DNA of 12,542 nucleotides, from positions 1 to 12,542 of the forward strand of contig CAYPEL010000080.1 in assembly GCA_964409635.1 (NCBI GenBank). Reading direction: 5' to 3'. The notes under the pieces are model-generated. The model was not told where the DNA came from, did no database searches, and saw only the letters and a program-made list of their open reading frames with translations. Position numbers and translations under genes: made by a program. Below are positions 1 through 6,415 of this stretch, in pieces. The stretch comes from CAYPEL01 sp964409635 (GTDB lineage Bacteria > Pseudomonadota > Gammaproteobacteria > DSM-19610). The number at the start of each line of letters is the position of its first letter. Within the stretch, counting starts at the first letter, position 1.

Positions 1-68
<68 letters not shown>

Positions 69-1097
69 TTAATAACTGCGATCAACAGAAAACTTAGCCA
101 GTCCATAGAGGGCATCTTTATAGCGGCTGGCGGGTAGAACAGTCAGGGCTTTTATCGCCCTGTCAGCTTCTTTTTGAGCATACTGAACAGTGTAGGTGAT
201 GGCCTGGGTGGTTTCAATCGCCTCTAATACCGCGTCAATATGCTCCAGGCCGCCGTGTTCTATCGATTCTCTGATGATTGCGATCTGCCCAGGCGTGCCG
301 TGGCGCATGGCGTGAATGAGCGGTAAGGTAGGCTTGCCTTCGGCCAGGTCATCACCAATGTTTTTGCCGATTTCGCGGGCAGACGCATTGTAGTCCAGCG
401 CGTCATCGATCAACTGAAAGGCAGTCCCTAAGTGCATTCCATAACGTGCCAAAGCCTGCTCAATGTCTTCAGATTGTTCGCCTAAAATAGCGCCAAGCTG
501 TGCCGACGCCTCAAATAATTTTGCCGTTTTGTGCCGGATGACTGCAAAATAAAGTTGTTCCGTAGTTTCCGGGTCATGGCAATTCAGTAACTGCATGACC
601 TCCCCTTCAGCAATGGTGTTGGTGGTTTTGGCCAGAATATCCATAACGCGGAGACTGCCGACATTGACCATCATTTCAAACGAGCGTGAGTACAGAAAAT
701 CACCGACCAGGACCGCGGTTTCATTGCCCCAGATTGCATTGGCGGTTTTTTTGCCGCGGCGTAAATCCGAGGTATCGACAACGTCATCGTGTAATAGCGT
801 GGCGGTGTGAATAAATTCGATGACGGCCGCCAGCTCGATATGCTGCTCACCCTCATACTGACAGGCGCGGGCCGCCAGTAACACCAGCAGGGGTCTGATG
901 CGTTTGCCGCCACTGTTGATAATATATTGCCCCAACTCGTTAATCAGCGCGACATCTGACTGCAGGCGATCCAGAATAAAGCGGTTAACGGTTTGAGATT
1001 CGCTCTCGACTAACTGCCGGATATCGTCCAGATTAACTTTAACGCCTTGTTCTGAAAGAACTTCTTTAAGGATGGACTTGGATTTTTGCATGTTCAT
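69..1097 (-). CDS. ispB: Octaprenyl diphosphate synthase (polyprenyl synthase)
   Basis: This trans-isoprenyl diphosphate synthase extends farnesyl diphosphate with isopentenyl diphosphate to make the side chain of ubiquinone and menaquinone; it is cytoplasmic. Counting from the ATG at 1097 (342 aa), the first aspartate-rich motif DDVVD is at residues 104-108, followed by RRGK, and the second, DDALD, at 231-235. GGKRIRP (about 63-69) and GKNIGDDLAEGKPTLPL (about 244-260) are also typical. E. coli IspB is 323 aa; its N-terminus aligns with VNLDDI at residue 21, so this protein has about 20 extra residues. No start codon fits the E. coli position. ATG 1097 and ATG 1091 are the candidates; an upstream TTG at 1148 opens the frame further but has no ribosome site. 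Neither ATG has a clear Shine-Dalgarno, so the start is uncertain. Chain length (C40 or other) cannot be read from sequence. It is divergent from rplU and is followed at once by tRNA-Pro. Confidence 0.93.
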   Translation of the reverse strand: MNMQKSKSILKEVLSEQGVKVNLDDIRQLVESESQTVNRFILDRLQSDVALINELGQYIINSGGKRIRPLLVLLAARACQYEGEQHIELAAVIEFIHTATLLHDDVVDTSDLRRGKKTANAIWGNETAVLVGDFLYSRSFEMMVNVGSLRVMDILAKTTNTIAEGEVMQLLNCHDPETTEQLYFAVIRHKTAKLFEASAQLGAILGEQSEDIEQALARYGMHLGTAFQLIDDALDYNASAREIGKNIGDDLAEGKPTLPLIHAMRHGTPGQIAIIRESIEHGGLEHIDAVLEAIETTQAITYTVQYAQKEADRAIKALTVLPASRYKDALYGLAKFSVDRSY

Positions 1098-1107
1098 AAA
1101 TGGCGGT

Positions 1108-1137
1108 AGTCTAACGGGGTGGGCGTCCTGGTGCCAG
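1108..1137 (-). promoter_or_regulatory. Weak candidate promoter for ispB
   Basis: On the minus strand CTGGCA (1137-1132) and TAGACT (1113-1108) are separated by 18 bases. Each matches the sigma70 consensus only partly. Transcription would begin near 1101, giving an almost leaderless mRNA for an ATG at 1097. That would fit the missing Shine-Dalgarno, but the match is weak and could be chance. Confidence 0.22.
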
Positions 1138-1149
1138 CAGTTGGACAAT

Positions 1150-1178
1150 TTGACCGAAGATAGTGCGGCCTGTAGAAT
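1150..1178 (+). promoter_or_regulatory. sigma70-type promoter for rplU-rpmA
   Basis: TTGACC (1150-1155) and TAGAAT (1173-1178) are separated by exactly 17 bases, each one mismatch from consensus. The expected start of transcription near 1185 leaves a leader of about 38 bases before rplU. It lies in the divergent ispB/rplU gap, where a promoter is needed. Confidence 0.7.
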
Positions 1179-1222
1179 TTCCGCTTTTACGGCTCAGAAA
1201 ATAATTTTTTGGAGATCCAGCC

Positions 1223-1534
1223 ATGTATGCGGTAATTGTAACCGGCGGAAAGCAGTATCGGGTTGTTCAGGGCGAAAAAGTCCGTGTCGAAAAGCTGGCT
1301 GCTGCGGAAGGTGATTCGGTAGAGCTGGATAAGATTCTGATGATCGCAGACGGTGACGATATCAAGATCGGTGCACCCTATGTGTCGGGTGGCAAAGTGA
1401 CCGCCAAAGTAAACGCACACGGCCGGGGCGACAAGGTCGAAATCATCAAGTTTAAACGCCGTAAGCAACATATGAAACGTCAGGGCCACCGCCAGGCATT
1501 TACTGAACTGGAAATCACCGGTATTTCCGCCTGA
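1223..1534 (+). CDS. rplU: 50S ribosomal protein L21
   Basis: L21 binds 23S rRNA in the large ribosomal subunit. The 103-residue product begins MYAVIVTGGKQYRV, the hallmark L21 start, and carries the basic segment KFKRRKQHMKRQGHRQ (about 76-91), an rRNA-binding stretch of the family; it ends ITGISA as expected. Length equals that of E. coli L21. The start is supported by GGAG at 1211-1214, eight bases before ATG. It is the first gene of the rplU-rpmA pair, 26 bases ahead of rpmA, downstream of a good promoter. Confidence 0.98.
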   Translation: MYAVIVTGGKQYRVVQGEKVRVEKLAAAEGDSVELDKILMIADGDDIKIGAPYVSGGKVTAKVNAHGRGDKVEIIKFKRRKQHMKRQGHRQAFTELEITGISA

Positions 1535-1560
1535 GTAGATCTTTAAAGAGGTAACACAAA

Positions 1561-1818
1561 ATGGCACATAAAAAAGCAGGCGGTAGTACCAGAAATGGCC
1601 GCGATTCCCAATCCAAACGCCTCGGCGTCAAACGTTATGGCGGTGAGAATGTACTTGCAGGCAATATCATTGTCCGTCAGCGTGGTACACATTTTCACCC
1701 AGGTGTGAATGTCGGTTGTGGCAAGGATCACACACTGTTTGCCAAGTCTGATGGGGTTGTGAAGTTTGTTACCCGTGGACGGCATAGCCGTAAATTTGTG
1801 GATATAGTAACGGGTTAA
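1561..1818 (+). CDS. rpmA: 50S ribosomal protein L27
   Basis: L27 is a large-subunit protein whose N-terminal tail reaches the peptidyl-transferase centre. The 85-residue product starts MAHKKAGGSTRNGRDS, the conserved tail that follows Met removal directly, without the cleaved leader peptide seen in Firmicutes. It continues with GGENVLAGNIIVRQRGT and ends with a basic RGRHSRKFVDI segment. AGAGGT at 1547-1552 is a strong ribosome site eight bases before ATG. It is co-transcribed with rplU, and a strong terminator follows 22 bases after its stop. Confidence 0.98.
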   Translation: MAHKKAGGSTRNGRDSQSKRLGVKRYGGENVLAGNIIVRQRGTHFHPGVNVGCGKDHTLFAKSDGVVKFVTRGRHSRKFVDIVTG

Positions 1819-1840
1819 TAAAACCAAACAAGCTTAAACA

Positions 1841-1866
1841 AAGCCCCGTCACTACGGGGCTTTTTT
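1841..1866 (+). terminator. Rho-independent terminator of rplU-rpmA
   Basis: AAGCCCCGT (1841-1849) pairs perfectly with ACGGGGCTT (1854-1862) around the loop CACT, and a run of six T ends the structure (1861-1866). It separates the ribosomal protein pair from obgE, so obgE needs its own promoter or read-through. Confidence 0.93.
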
Positions 1867-1874
1867 ATGGGTCG

Positions 1875-1904
1875 TTGTGCAGTTCAGGAATATCCGTGTA
1901 TCTT
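1875..1904 (+). promoter_or_regulatory. Candidate promoter for obgE-proB
   Basis: TTGTGC (1875-1880) and TATCTT (1899-1904) are 18 bases apart, just after the rpmA terminator. The matches are moderate. The position is sensible because the terminator upstream requires a new start for obgE, and the leader would be about 70 bases. Confidence 0.35.
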
Positions 1905-1978
1905 AAAAAGAGAGTGGATGCTACAAATACCGCTCCTTATAACTGCGAATAACTTAGAGATTCTTAAATATAGACAAT

Positions 1979-3004
1979 ATGAAATTCGTCGACGAAGCCA
2001 CGATAGAAGTAAAAGCCGGCGATGGCGGCAATGGCTGCGTCAGCTTCCGGCGTGAAAAATATATCCCTCTGGGCGGGCCGGATGGTGGAGACGGTGGTGA
2101 TGGCGGGGCGGTGTTGTTCGAGGCAGATGAAAATCTGAATACGCTCGCTGACTTTCGTTACACGCGCCGTTTCCAGGCAGAGCGTGGGGAGAACGGTCGG
2201 GGTAGAAACTGTACGGGTAAGAGCGGTGAGGATCTCGTCGTTAAGGTGCCTGTCGGCACCTTGGTGCACGATGAGGAGACCGGAGAGCTGATGGGTGACC
2301 TGGTCAAAACCGGACAGCGTCTGTTAGTTGCGCGCGGTGGCTTTCACGGTATAGGTAATGCGCGTTACAAAAGTTCAACAAACCGCTCACCACGGCAGTC
2401 AAAGCCGGGCACGCCAGGTGAGCACCGGCGTTTGGCGCTGGAGCTAAGTTTACTCGCAGATGTTGGTTTGCTCGGCAAACCCAATGCGGGAAAATCGACC
2501 TTTATTCGAGCGGTTTCCGCGGCACGTCCTAAAGTGGCCGATTACCCTTTTACTACTTTGTATCCCAATCTTGGTGTTGTGCGGGTGGCAGCGCACCAGA
2601 GCTTTGTGGTCGCAGATATTCCGGGTCTGATAGAAGGCGCGGCAGAAGGTGCAGGCCTGGGCATTCAGTTCCTGAGACATTTGTCACGCACCGGCCTGTT
2701 ATTGCATATTGTCGATATCGCTCCATTTGATGGTAGTGATCCGGCCGGGGATGTGCGGGCGATAGCGCGCGAACTGGAAAAATTCAGTGACGAACTTGGG
2801 CAAAGGGAACGTTGGCTGGTGTTAAACAAAACTGATCTGGTCGATGATGAAGAATGTGAGCAGCGTTGTCTGGCAATCGAACAAGCCCTTGCATGGCAGG
2901 ATCCGGTCTTCCGGATTTCAGCGCTGGCAAAGTCTGGCACCCAGGCACTGGTACATGCGATCATGAATCATCTGACGCTTAAACATGAACAACAGGCGAT
3001 ATGA
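1979..3004 (+). CDS. obgE: Obg-family GTPase, ribosome assembly
   Basis: Obg (CgtA) is an essential GTPase that associates with the 50S subunit and links ribosome maturation to stress and cell-cycle control. The 341-residue protein starts MKFVDEATIEVKAGDGG and has the glycine-rich Obg fold (1-159) with GGPDGGDGGDGG at 32-43. The G domain follows: G1 GKPNAGKST at 166-174, the switch region DYPFTTLYPNLG (188-199), G3 DIPG at 213-216, G4 NKTD at 283-286 and G5 SAL at 314-316. The C-terminal tail after the G domain is short, without the long acidic extension of E. coli ObgE (390 aa) or the extra domain of Bacillus Obg. No good Shine-Dalgarno precedes the ATG. The stop overlaps the proB start as ATGA. 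Confidence 0.97.
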   Translation: MKFVDEATIEVKAGDGGNGCVSFRREKYIPLGGPDGGDGGDGGAVLFEADENLNTLADFRYTRRFQAERGENGRGRNCTGKSGEDLVVKVPVGTLVHDEETGELMGDLVKTGQRLLVARGGFHGIGNARYKSSTNRSPRQSKPGTPGEHRRLALELSLLADVGLLGKPNAGKSTFIRAVSAARPKVADYPFTTLYPNLGVVRVAAHQSFVVADIPGLIEGAAEGAGLGIQFLRHLSRTGLLLHIVDIAPFDGSDPAGDVRAIARELEKFSDELGQRERWLVLNKTDLVDDEECEQRCLAIEQALAWQDPVFRISALAKSGTQALVHAIMNHLTLKHEQQAI

Positions 3005-4128
3005 AACCGCTTCAATCCATCTCGGCTGATAAACGCTGGATAATAAAAATTGGCAGCGCCTTGTTGACCAATAACGGACAAGGGCTGAATCATGCTGCCA
3101 TTTCCGGGTGGGCGAAGCAGATTTCTGCACTACGTGAATCCGGCAAAGAAATAATTCTTGTGTCGTCCGGATCAGTCGCGGAAGGTATGAACCGGCTCGG
3201 TTGGCGTTCGCGCCCGAGGGCATTATTTTCCCTGCAGGCGGCAGCTGCCGTAGGTCAGATGGGGCTGGTGCAGGCGTATGAATCTGCATTTCAACAGCAC
3301 GGCTTGCACACGGCACAAGTATTATTAACCCATGATGATCTGACCAACCGTACCCGTTATCTTAATGCGCGCAGTACCTTGCGCGAGCTAGTGTCACTGG
3401 GTGTGATCCCTGTCGTCAATGAAAATGACACAGTGGCCTGTGACGAGCTGCGTTTTGGCGATAATGATACCCTGGCGGCTCTGGTTGCCAATCTTGTTGA
3501 AGCAGATGTGTTAGTGATATTAACCGATCAGCCGGGCTTGTTTGATAAGGACCCCCGTAAATATAAAGAGGCTAAATTGCTGGAAGATGTTAAGGCCGGA
3601 GATCCAGCGTTGCACGCCATGGCATCAAGCCATAGCAGCAGTGGCTTGGGCCGGGGTGGCATGAGCACCAAAGTGCAGGCGGCCGAGCTGGCCGCACGAT
3701 CCGGCACGACTACATGGATTGCCAATGGCAATGAGCACGCTGTTTTACAGCGTCTGGCGGCGGGAGAGACGCTCGGCACCCGTTTTCATCCTGCCAGTGA
3801 ACCGCTGCTTGCGCGTAAGCAATGGCTGGCGGGGCATTTACAGGTAAAAGGCGAGCTGACATTGGATACAGGTGCAGTACAAGTGCTGCAGCAATCGGGC
3901 CGCAGCTTATTGCCGGTCGGTGTGGTTACAGTCAGCGGAGAGTTCAAACGCGGTGATGTGGTCAATTGCCGTAATGCTGAGGGTGAAAATATTGCCCGTG
4001 GCCTGGTGAACTACAGCGCGGATGAAGCCCGGAAAATTATCGGCAAACCCAGTGAACAGATCGAGGCCCTGCTTGGATACGTGGATGAGTCAGAGCTTAT
4101 TCACCGGGATAACCTGGTGTTGCTGTGA
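3001..4128 (+). CDS. proB: Glutamate 5-kinase
   Basis: ProB phosphorylates L-glutamate with ATP to gamma-glutamyl phosphate, the first and feedback-regulated step of proline synthesis. The 375-residue protein has an amino-acid kinase domain (about 10-260) followed by a PUA domain (about 280-370). Visible motifs are IKIGSALL (15-22), VSSGSVAEG (54-62), VVNENDTV (138-145), FGDND (152-156), LTDQPGLF (174-181) and GRGGMSTK (217-224). Length is close to E. coli ProB (367 aa). The start ATG shares four bases with the obgE stop (ATGA), so translation is probably coupled. proA, its usual partner, is not in the window. A REP-like palindrome lies 14 bases after the stop. Confidence 0.97.
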   Translation: MKPLQSISADKRWIIKIGSALLTNNGQGLNHAAISGWAKQISALRESGKEIILVSSGSVAEGMNRLGWRSRPRALFSLQAAAAVGQMGLVQAYESAFQQHGLHTAQVLLTHDDLTNRTRYLNARSTLRELVSLGVIPVVNENDTVACDELRFGDNDTLAALVANLVEADVLVILTDQPGLFDKDPRKYKEAKLLEDVKAGDPALHAMASSHSSSGLGRGGMSTKVQAAELAARSGTTTWIANGNEHAVLQRLAAGETLGTRFHPASEPLLARKQWLAGHLQVKGELTLDTGAVQVLQQSGRSLLPVGVVTVSGEFKRGDVVNCRNAEGENIARGLVNYSADEARKIIGKPSEQIEALLGYVDESELIHRDNLVLL

Positions 4129-4142
4129 ATCTGTTAAATAAC

Positions 4143-4220
4143 TTCCCCGTAGGGTAGGGTGAGGCACGAACCCCACCGGCCCTTGCGGAGATAGGGTGGG
4201 GTTCGTACCTCACCCCACGG
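4143..4220 (+). repeat. REP-like palindromic element 1 (GTAG head)
   Basis: The head TTCCCCGTAGGGT (4143-4155) is followed by an inverted repeat of two 21-base arms, 4157-4177 and 4195-4215, paired except for C4165 against A4207, around a 17-base loop containing TTGCGG. Outside the stem, CCGT (4147-4150) can also pair with ACGG (4217-4220). The same 13-base head, a like-sized loop with TGCGG and a different but paired stem recur at 11462-11523. A GTAG tetranucleotide before a palindrome is the described layout of REP elements handled by RAYT (TnpA-REP) proteins; assignment to that class is inference. It lies between the convergent proB and rpsT genes. Strand is given by the head. Confidence 0.8.
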
Positions 4221-4248
4221 TTGATTACTGCAGGCCAGTAGCAATTAC

Positions 4249-4274
4249 AAAAAAAGCCGGTCAGAGACCGGCTT
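4249..4274 (-). terminator. Rho-independent terminator of rpsT
   Basis: On the minus strand AAGCCGGTC (4274-4266) pairs perfectly with GACCGGCTT (4262-4254) around a three-base loop, followed by a T run (4255-4249). It lies about 30 bases after the rpsT stop. On the plus strand the stem is followed only by CTTCTTAAAA, so termination of proB from the other side would be poor. Confidence 0.92.
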
Positions 4275-4305
4275 CTTAAAATAAATCTTAATGATTCAGG
4301 CAAAT

Positions 4306-4566
4306 TCACATATTGCGAACATGCATATTAAGCCGGCTCTTATGACGGGCGGCCTTGTTTTTATGCAGCAGGCCTTTTCCGGTCATGCTGTCTATAACGG
4401 GCACGGCTTTTTTGTAGGCATCGCTCGCTTGATCCTTATCACCGGCAGCCACTGCCTTCAAAATATTTTTAATATAAGTGCGCAGCTTGGAACGCTGGCC
4501 TGCTTTGCGCATACGGCGATTGTCCGCCTGACGTGCGCGCTTTCGTGCTTGTGCCGTATTAGCCAA
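4306..4566 (-). CDS. rpsT: 30S ribosomal protein S20 (UUG start)
   Basis: S20 binds 16S rRNA early in small-subunit assembly. The 86-residue product, MANTAQARKRARQADNRRMR onward, is strongly basic and helical, with the family's conserved NKAARHKSRL near the C-terminus, and matches the usual S20 length. The start codon is TTG (4566-4564), as in E. coli rpsT, where the weak UUG start is known to matter in autoregulation. GGGAG (4578-4574) lies seven bases upstream and supports this start. The gene stands alone: its own promoter at 4603-4631, its own terminator at 4249-4274, convergent with proB and divergent from murJ. Confidence 0.97.
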   Translation of the reverse strand: MANTAQARKRARQADNRRMRKAGQRSKLRTYIKNILKAVAAGDKDQASDAYKKAVPVIDSMTGKGLLHKNKAARHKSRLNMHVRNM

Positions 4567-4580
4567 AATCTAACTCCCGA

Positions 4581-4602
4581 ACCCGGTCTAAAAGAGCCGG
4601 GT
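4581..4602. promoter_or_regulatory. Small palindrome just downstream of rpsT promoter
   Basis: ACCCGG (4581-4586) pairs with CCGGGT (4597-4602), extendable by TCT/AGA with one bulged base. It lies between the predicted rpsT -10 box and the Shine-Dalgarno. If transcription starts near 4596, half of the palindrome is not in the mRNA, which would favour a DNA-level site over an RNA hairpin. No regulator is identified. Confidence 0.35.
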
Positions 4603-4631
4603 ACTATGCGTTTTTCAGGGGCATTTGTCAA
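4603..4631 (-). promoter_or_regulatory. sigma70 promoter for rpsT
   Basis: On the minus strand a perfect TTGACA (4631-4626) is followed after 17 bases by CATAGT (4608-4603). Transcription would start near 4596, giving a leader of about 30 bases before the UUG codon. I found no comparable promoter for murJ in the same divergent gap. Confidence 0.72.
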
Positions 4632-4655
4632 TCACAGAGCGCCAATTGCCACGCT

Positions 4656-6230
4656 ATGAGCCGCCAAATAGTCCGTAATACCGTGGTTGTCAGCAGTATG
4701 ACCCTGATTTCCCGGGTGCTTGGGCTGGTCCGGGATATGGTATTTGCGCGTTTTGGGATAGGCGTTGGCATGGACGCCTTCCTGGTGGCCTTCAAAATCC
4801 CCAATTTCATGCGGCGGCTGTTCGCGGAAGGGGCATTTTCCCAAGCATTTGTACCGGTATTAACCGAATATAAAACCACCGCCAGTGAAGCGGAGGTTAA
4901 AGCCTTGGTGGACAGGGTGGCGGGGACATTTGCCGGTGTCCTGGGTTTGCTGACGCTGGTCGGGGTGCTCGCCAGCCCGTTGTTGGTCATGCTGTTTGCG
5001 CCGGGCTTTATCGATGAGGCTGAAAAATTTGACCTGACGGCGCAGATGCTGCGTTTCACCTTCCCCTATCTCATGTTCATGGCGCTGGTGGCTTTTGCAG
5101 CCGGGATCCTAAACAGCTACGGCAAATTTGGTGCTGCGGCGTTTACGCCGGTTTGGTTGAATGTGGTATTGATCGCTGCGGCTCTGTGGATCGCGCCCGG
5201 GCTTGATGAGCCGATGTTAGCGCTGGCCTGGGCGGTATTGCTCGCCGGTTTTGTGCAGTTGGCGTTTTTATTACCGGCATTACGCTCGATACGGCTATTG
5301 CCCAGGCCTCGCTGGGGCTGGCGTGATCCAGGTGTGCGTAAAATTATGCGCCTGATGGTGCCTGGCATCGTCGGCAGTTCAGTGGCACAAATCAATTTAT
5401 TGTTTGACACCCTGATCGCATCTTTCTTGATCACTGGCAGCGTCAGCTGGCTATATTTTGCTGACCGGCTGGTGGAGTTTCCGCTAGGGATTTTTGGTAT
5501 AGCGCTGGGTACCGTTATCCTGCCCTTACTGGCTAAAAATCACGCCGGTGGCGAGACAAAAGTATTTTCACAAACGCTGGATACCGGTTTGCGTTGGGTG
5601 CTTCTCATTGGCTTGCCGGCGACCGTTGGATTAGTCCTGCTGGCTGAGCCTGCGATTATCACGCTGTTTCAATATGACGGGTTTTCCAGCCGGGATGTTT
5701 CCATGACTGGCCTGGCGCTCGTTGCTTATGCTGCCGGATTGCCAGCTTTTATGCTAGTGAAAATTCTCGCGCCGGCTTTTTATGCCCGCCAGGATACCCG
5801 TACACCCGTGCGCATCGCGATCATTTCCATGCTGTCGAATATGCTGATGAATGTTCTGTTTGTCGTGCCCCTGCTGTTATTCAAGGTCGATGGTGCGCAC
5901 GCCGGACTGGCGCTGGCGACGTCGTTTGCCAGTTATTTGAATGCAGGTTTGCTATACGCCCAGCTATGCCGCAGTGGTGTGTTCACTCCGTTACCAGGCT
6001 GGAAGCTGCTCATGTTGCGCCTGTTGATTGCAAACCTGCTGATGGCATTGGTGTTGATATGGGGCATACCTGTTTCTGCGGATTGGCTGGCTATGCAGGG
6101 GAGGCAGCGGGTTTTGCAGCTGTGCTTATGGGTAATGGCTGGTGCGGCGGCTTATCTTCTGGTGCTTAGAATTTCGGGTTTGCGACTGTCGATGTTGTGG
6201 TCACCCACCAGATCCTCAGGGGATACATGA
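4656..6230 (+). CDS. murJ: Lipid II flippase MurJ (MviN)
   Basis: MurJ moves the peptidoglycan precursor lipid II from the inner to the outer face of the cytoplasmic membrane. The 524-residue product is a multi-pass MOP-superfamily membrane protein; E. coli MurJ is 511 aa with 14 transmembrane segments, and hydrophobic stretches run the length of this one. The start VSSMTLISRVLGLVRD (12-27) and IPNFMRRLFAEGAFSQAFVP (48-67) are family hallmarks. Residues aligned with functionally required E. coli arginines and charged residues are present: R20, R26, D40, R53, and R271 and E274 in YFADRLVEFPLGIFG. The ATG at 4656 has only a weak ribosome site and no clear promoter. The next gene, ribF, is 185 bases on, beyond a palindromic element. 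Confidence 0.96.
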   Translation: MSRQIVRNTVVVSSMTLISRVLGLVRDMVFARFGIGVGMDAFLVAFKIPNFMRRLFAEGAFSQAFVPVLTEYKTTASEAEVKALVDRVAGTFAGVLGLLTLVGVLASPLLVMLFAPGFIDEAEKFDLTAQMLRFTFPYLMFMALVAFAAGILNSYGKFGAAAFTPVWLNVVLIAAALWIAPGLDEPMLALAWAVLLAGFVQLAFLLPALRSIRLLPRPRWGWRDPGVRKIMRLMVPGIVGSSVAQINLLFDTLIASFLITGSVSWLYFADRLVEFPLGIFGIALGTVILPLLAKNHAGGETKVFSQTLDTGLRWVLLIGLPATVGLVLLAEPAIITLFQYDGFSSRDVSMTGLALVAYAAGLPAFMLVKILAPAFYARQDTRTPVRIAIISMLSNMLMNVLFVVPLLLFKVDGAHAGLALATSFASYLNAGLLYAQLCRSGVFTPLPGWKLLMLRLLIANLLMALVLIWGIPVSADWLAMQGRQRVLQLCLWVMAGAAAYLLVLRISGLRLSMLWSPTRSSGDT

Positions 6231-6248
6231 AATATGTTCAATGTCCGT

Positions 6249-6254
6249 TATAAT
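6249..6254 (+). promoter_or_regulatory. Candidate -10 box for ribF
   Basis: A perfect TATAAT sits 19 bases after the murJ stop. No good -35 hexamer lies 16-18 bases upstream, and there is no TG extension, so the call is tentative. If real, transcription from about 6261 would put the whole palindrome at 6282-6391 into the 5' leader of the ribF mRNA. Confidence 0.35.
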
Positions 6255-6281
6255 CGCTAATTTTCGTGGCGACTGATGAAT

Positions 6282-6391
6282 ACGTTGATTTCCTGGCCGC
6301 GTGTTTTACCGACGCGCTGTAAATACATCCCGGTATGCTCACCGGCAGCATCCCTGCAGCCGGTGGCAACACGCAGCCAGGAAATCAACGT
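6282..6391. repeat. Palindromic intergenic element in ribF leader
   Basis: Two 24-base arms, 6282-6305 and 6368-6391, are inverted copies with one mismatch (C6298 against A6375). Between and overlapping them are three smaller hairpins: CGCGT/ACGCG (6298-6302 with 6312-6316), ATAC/GTAT around ATCCCG (6323-6326 with 6333-6336), and CACCGGC/GCCGGTG (6340-6346 with 6359-6365) whose loop again contains ATCCC. The unit could fold as one long cruciform or as a row of small hairpins. I see no target duplication at the edges and no T run, so neither a recent transposition nor a standard terminator is shown. It is unlike the two GTAG-headed elements in this window. Confidence 0.85.
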
Positions 6392-6415
6392 TCTGGTTGA
6401 TCAGTTAGTCTTTAC

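Noticed and set aside
1187..1827. Minus-strand open frames opposite rplU and rpmA
   Set aside because: They lie fully over two clear ribosomal protein genes, resemble no known family and have no ribosome site.
4291..4659. Plus-strand 122-residue frame opposite rpsT
   Set aside because: It is the complement of rpsT, whose product is unmistakable and which has its own promoter and terminator.
6282..6391. Standard Rho-independent terminator of murJ
   Set aside because: The inverted repeat is far too long and is not followed by a T run on either strand.
6231..6415. FMN riboswitch before ribF
   Set aside because: The conserved FMN riboswitch core is not visible; the region is accounted for by the palindromic element.
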